This document shows, one piece after another, positions 46,867 to 49,701 of a stretch of 49,701 nt of DNA. The notes beneath the pieces were generated by a model. It saw only the letters and a list, made by a program, of their open reading frames with translations, made no database searches and had not been told where the DNA came from. The stretch spans positions 219,738 to 269,438 of the forward strand of contig WELB01000067.1 of NCBI GenBank assembly GCA_009602725.1. The letters run 5' to 3'. A program made the position numbers and the translations under genes. Source of the DNA: Spirogloea muscicola (taxonomy: Eukaryota > Streptophyta > Zygnematophyceae > Spirogloeales > Spirogloeaceae). Every line of letters begins with the position of its first letter. Positions within the stretch are counted from its first letter, which is position 1.

Positions 46867-49701
46867 CTAGTCCTCTTTGGCCACAAATCGGTGGCGGGGT
46901 TTCTTAATGTAAGGAAACTTTGAGTGCACAATGGTGCTCGTGACTACAAGCGGTAGCGCAAGGAAGACGTGAGGCGATGGGGGCGCACCATCCACCACAA
47001 CCTGCAAAACTGCTGTAACCGCCAGCGCAGCTACAATGGCAATGCCCTGCATGGACCAGGAGGGCATCCCAATTAGATGAAAGCAAACTCAGCGTGCAAT
47101 GCCAGAAAAGCTCCACATGTCCCGCATCAACAACATCAGACAATTAACGCAAATATATAATAGCAACCTTACCACAAGCCTATTGGCATCTGCAAAGCAG
47201 GACATGAATGATCATGTCTGCCATGGCTGGTGTGAGAGCAGGGAACTCCTTCATGTGCTTCTCAGTCAGCTACAATTCGATACACGATACGAGAGCCTCT
47301 TATGTGACACAGGACTTCTGAATCTCAGCTTGATGCAAGCTGAGATTTTAGGGAGGGGGCAGCCGACCTTCTTCACGCCGCCAACGTACTTGGTGACCAG
47401 TCCAACAATGATGCCGCCCAAGGCGTTGATCAGCACAGGAATCTGCAAACAGAGTCCCAGCAGGATGGTGCAATGCCGTTATGTGAGAAGAAAGAGTCGA
47501 TAGGAAGGATGAGATGGAGGGAGGGAAGAGAGGGCAGGCGACACATGGAATGACCAACTCTTCTTGCTGCACTAAATATTGTTCAATATATTTAAGCTTT
47601 ATGCACACATCTTCTCTCTCGCTCTGCCGAAACTGAAGAGCATTGGCATGTAGCAGCATAGTACAGTTATCGCAGGCATCTCTTTTTGGTAGTGTTGCTT
47701 TCTGTAGAGCCAAGCCATCATGACCAAGATCCAACTTCAGGTATGTAATGGAGTTTATACGACTTGAACCCGAGAAACAACAAATACACTGCTATCGCAA
47801 CCTGCTGGATATGCGCTACTCCAGAAGATGGCCTGGAAATTTGGGCCTGCAAGTGGCTCTTGCAAGGTGCTCACAAGTGTAAGTGGCGTCCAGGCATGGA
47901 AATAGCCCTCCATGCGAATTCGCTGACCGTCCGGTGAGCTCAGGAGGCTGAGAGAGAGTAGCATGCTTGCAATCACCGCCATCTCCATTGTCATCAGGTA
48001 TGTGCTGCGCCGCTTGACCTGCGCACACGGTGGCGATGGTGCTGAGAGAAGTATTGGCGCAGCTTGCAACAAGGCTCCAATGCAGGATACATTTGTTGTA
48101 GAGATGAACCACTGTGCCTGATTCAAGACATTCTATCTATTTCACCAGAACCTGCGGCCATATTGTCCACTCAACACAACTGGCTTGGCTATCTGACATT
48201 GACGCTGCAGGAGAACCTGAAGCTGGCAGCCCAAAGCTCAATTCCAGAGCCCATAGCCCAACAAGTACAGGTCTGCAAACCTGCATGACCCACTGGCAGA
48301 AGGTGGAGCCCATGCCGGAGAAGATGGCGCCTAGTGCCACAGGGAGGATGCCGGTTAGCAGCAGCGCAGTGCCACCAGCAGCACCCATCTTGGGCGGCTT
48401 TGTGCCACGGCCGTGCTTCTGTTGGTGCTGGCCCCACACAAGGAGCACGCTGGCCACCAGCATCACCAGAAGCGCCGCAACCTGCGGCCTGGACTGCCGA
48501 TGCCTGTATATGTCCGTAACCATAGTCCATCATTGTCTGACTTGGGAGGACGACAAGATTTCAGGATCTTATTCAGGATCTTGTTCCTGAATCCTGTTTA
48601 GGAATCTGGGAGTAAGACTTGGACTCTTGCTCCTGGCAACTCTGGGGCAAAACGGGCCGAGCAACGTGCAGCCATGACAGCTACCACGAGCGGATGCAAG
48701 CCTCAGCAGAGGGGCGGCACGGAGCGAGGGCGTAGGGCGAGGCGAGACGCACTGGAGGAAGAGGAACATGAAGAGGGCGGTGAAGAGGAGCTTGCTTTGG
48801 TTGAGCATGTTGAAGGTGAGGTAGTCGAGGTTGCGGTACCCGAGCTGCAGCAGCAGGTTCTGCATGGCGTATATGGCCGCCGGCATTGCTGAGAAGGCGA
48901 GTGCGTCCCGGGCGGACCACGCCGCCGCCACCTGCCGGAGGCTGCCGTCCCACGCCATGAGCGCAAGCGCACATACCGCCTGGGCATGGAGGCACCCGAG
49001 GCCACATTGTCAGATCAAAGTCAAGATCTGTGGCTGAAGGCTTAAGCCCTGAACCCTGAACGAATCTGGCAGCACATAAACGACGAATTTCAAAAAAAGA
49101 AATACACTATGCTTCCAAGTGGCCCCTGTACATTCTCAGGGTCATGCAGGGTGGCTACTGATGAGCGAGACTGAAACCTTGGCAGAGGCGTCAGGGGGGC
49201 CCAGCAAGCGCAGGCAGCAGCAGCTGACCTTGGCGACCTCGCATGAGAGCACCTGGGTGGTCACGATGACGTCCTTGCTGCAGCGCCAGGAGCACAGCCG
49301 GCCAAGCAGTCAGCCGCCAGCAGCAAATGCGGCAAGCCGTCAGCGGCTATCGCAATCGGGTGGCAGCCAACGAGCGTTGAACGAGAGTTGATGGGCGCCC
49401 ACTTGGCCGGAGCACGGCCGTCGCCCAAGGCGGCGCTGGCGGTCGCCGGCGTTGCCAGCAGATGCAATGGCCATGGCGATACTGGGCGGGACAGCCGCCA
49501 GCCTGACGGTCTGACGGAGCGTCAGGGGCGAGGGGGGAGGGCGGAGTGGGGGGCCTGCCTGACGAAGTTGCGGTTGAGGACGGGCTGGCAGCCGTACTGC
49601 GCCGCCAGCAGCGCCATGAAGACGAGCCCGCGGAGGCCGCCGCTGTCGCCGCCGCCGCCGCCGTCGGCCCGCCCGTCGGTGCCGGCTGTCCGCCGCGCTG
49701 C
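46867..49701 (-). CDS. ROCK1: ROCK1-like nucleotide-sugar transporter (5' cut by window edge)
   Basis: Multi-pass transporter of the CMP-sialic acid/UDP-sugar (SLC35A-like) family; plant ROCK1 carries UDP-GlcNAc and UDP-GalNAc into the ER. Exons (minus): 49701-49559 (partial), 49277-49229, 48979-48753, 48503-48281, 48018-47875, 47442-47368, 47046-46867, with all phases agreeing. Key segments: AAQYGCQPVLNRNFVS, KDVIVTTQVLSCEVAK, MPAAIYAMQNLLLQLGYRNL, DYLTFNMLNQSKLLFTALFM, GMGSTFCQWVMQVKRRSTYL, MTMEMAVIASMLL, SSPDGQRI, INALGGIIVGLVTKYVGGVK, LPLVVTSTIVHSKFPYIKK. These line up with ROCK1 end to end, from memory. Several hydrophobic helices are visible. The first intron appears to use a GC donor (GTCAG before GCAGG). 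The C-terminus is short and basic, as expected on the cytosolic side. The exact substrate cannot be read from sequence. Confidence 0.92.

Noticed and set aside
1-49701. tRNA, rRNA or other structured RNA genes
   Set aside because: None recognised by eye; a covariance-model scan would be needed to exclude them.

Overview
The window is nuclear DNA from a green-lineage eukaryote, most likely a trebouxiophyte-type green alga (inference). It has spliced genes with GT-AG introns, GC-rich coding DNA and plastid-targeted proteins (a TOC159 import receptor, a nucleus-encoded plastid L19 ribosomal protein, a chloroplast TPR protein). TGTAA-type polyadenylation signals, typical of chlorophytes, follow some genes. 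There is one long N gap (11940-12397) and three single Ns (4401, 27299, 39945). Each single N lies in GC-rich DNA just upstream of a gene.

Layout. 1-4.4 kb is a mosaic of decayed mobile DNA: a ~0.55-kb-arm palindrome carrying two broken copies of a Myb/SANT-like plus coiled-coil gene, followed by fragments of a LINE. 4.4-8.4 kb is an ABCF1 (GCN20-type) ATPase. 8.4-11.9 kb has no gene I can support and holds dispersed LINE-tail hairpins. 12.4-14.5 kb is an unrecognised protein gene whose 5' end is lost in the gap. 15.3-18.0 kb holds a head-to-head pair, plastid L19 (minus) and SUMO (plus). 19.3-23.3 kb is a membrane-anchored chloroplast TPR protein, convergent with a makorin RING E3 ligase (24.3-27.2 kb, minus). 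27.5-33.6 kb is a nest of truncated LINE copies in both orientations. 34.3-38.8 kb (minus) is a full-length REC8/SYN1-type meiotic cohesin kleisin of about 22 exons, head-to-head with a TOC159-family import GTPase (40.2-46.1 kb, plus). 46.9-49.7 kb (minus) is the 3' part of a ROCK1-like nucleotide-sugar transporter, cut by the window edge.

The host genes are ordinary eukaryotic housekeeping genes and do not form a pathway; three serve the plastid. Exon boundaries were chosen by hand from splice consensus, reading-phase continuity and remembered family sequence. In REC8, TOC159, ABCF1, L19, SUMO and the transporter all phases close exactly.

The points most worth following up are: (1) REC8 in a lineage usually regarded as asexual; (2) a LINE family whose C-terminus carries a CxC..HxxxC motif plus a PD-(D/E)XK-like nuclease signature; (3) a short GGCTGG/CCAGCC hairpin found in over twenty places and traceable to the 3'UTR of that LINE.
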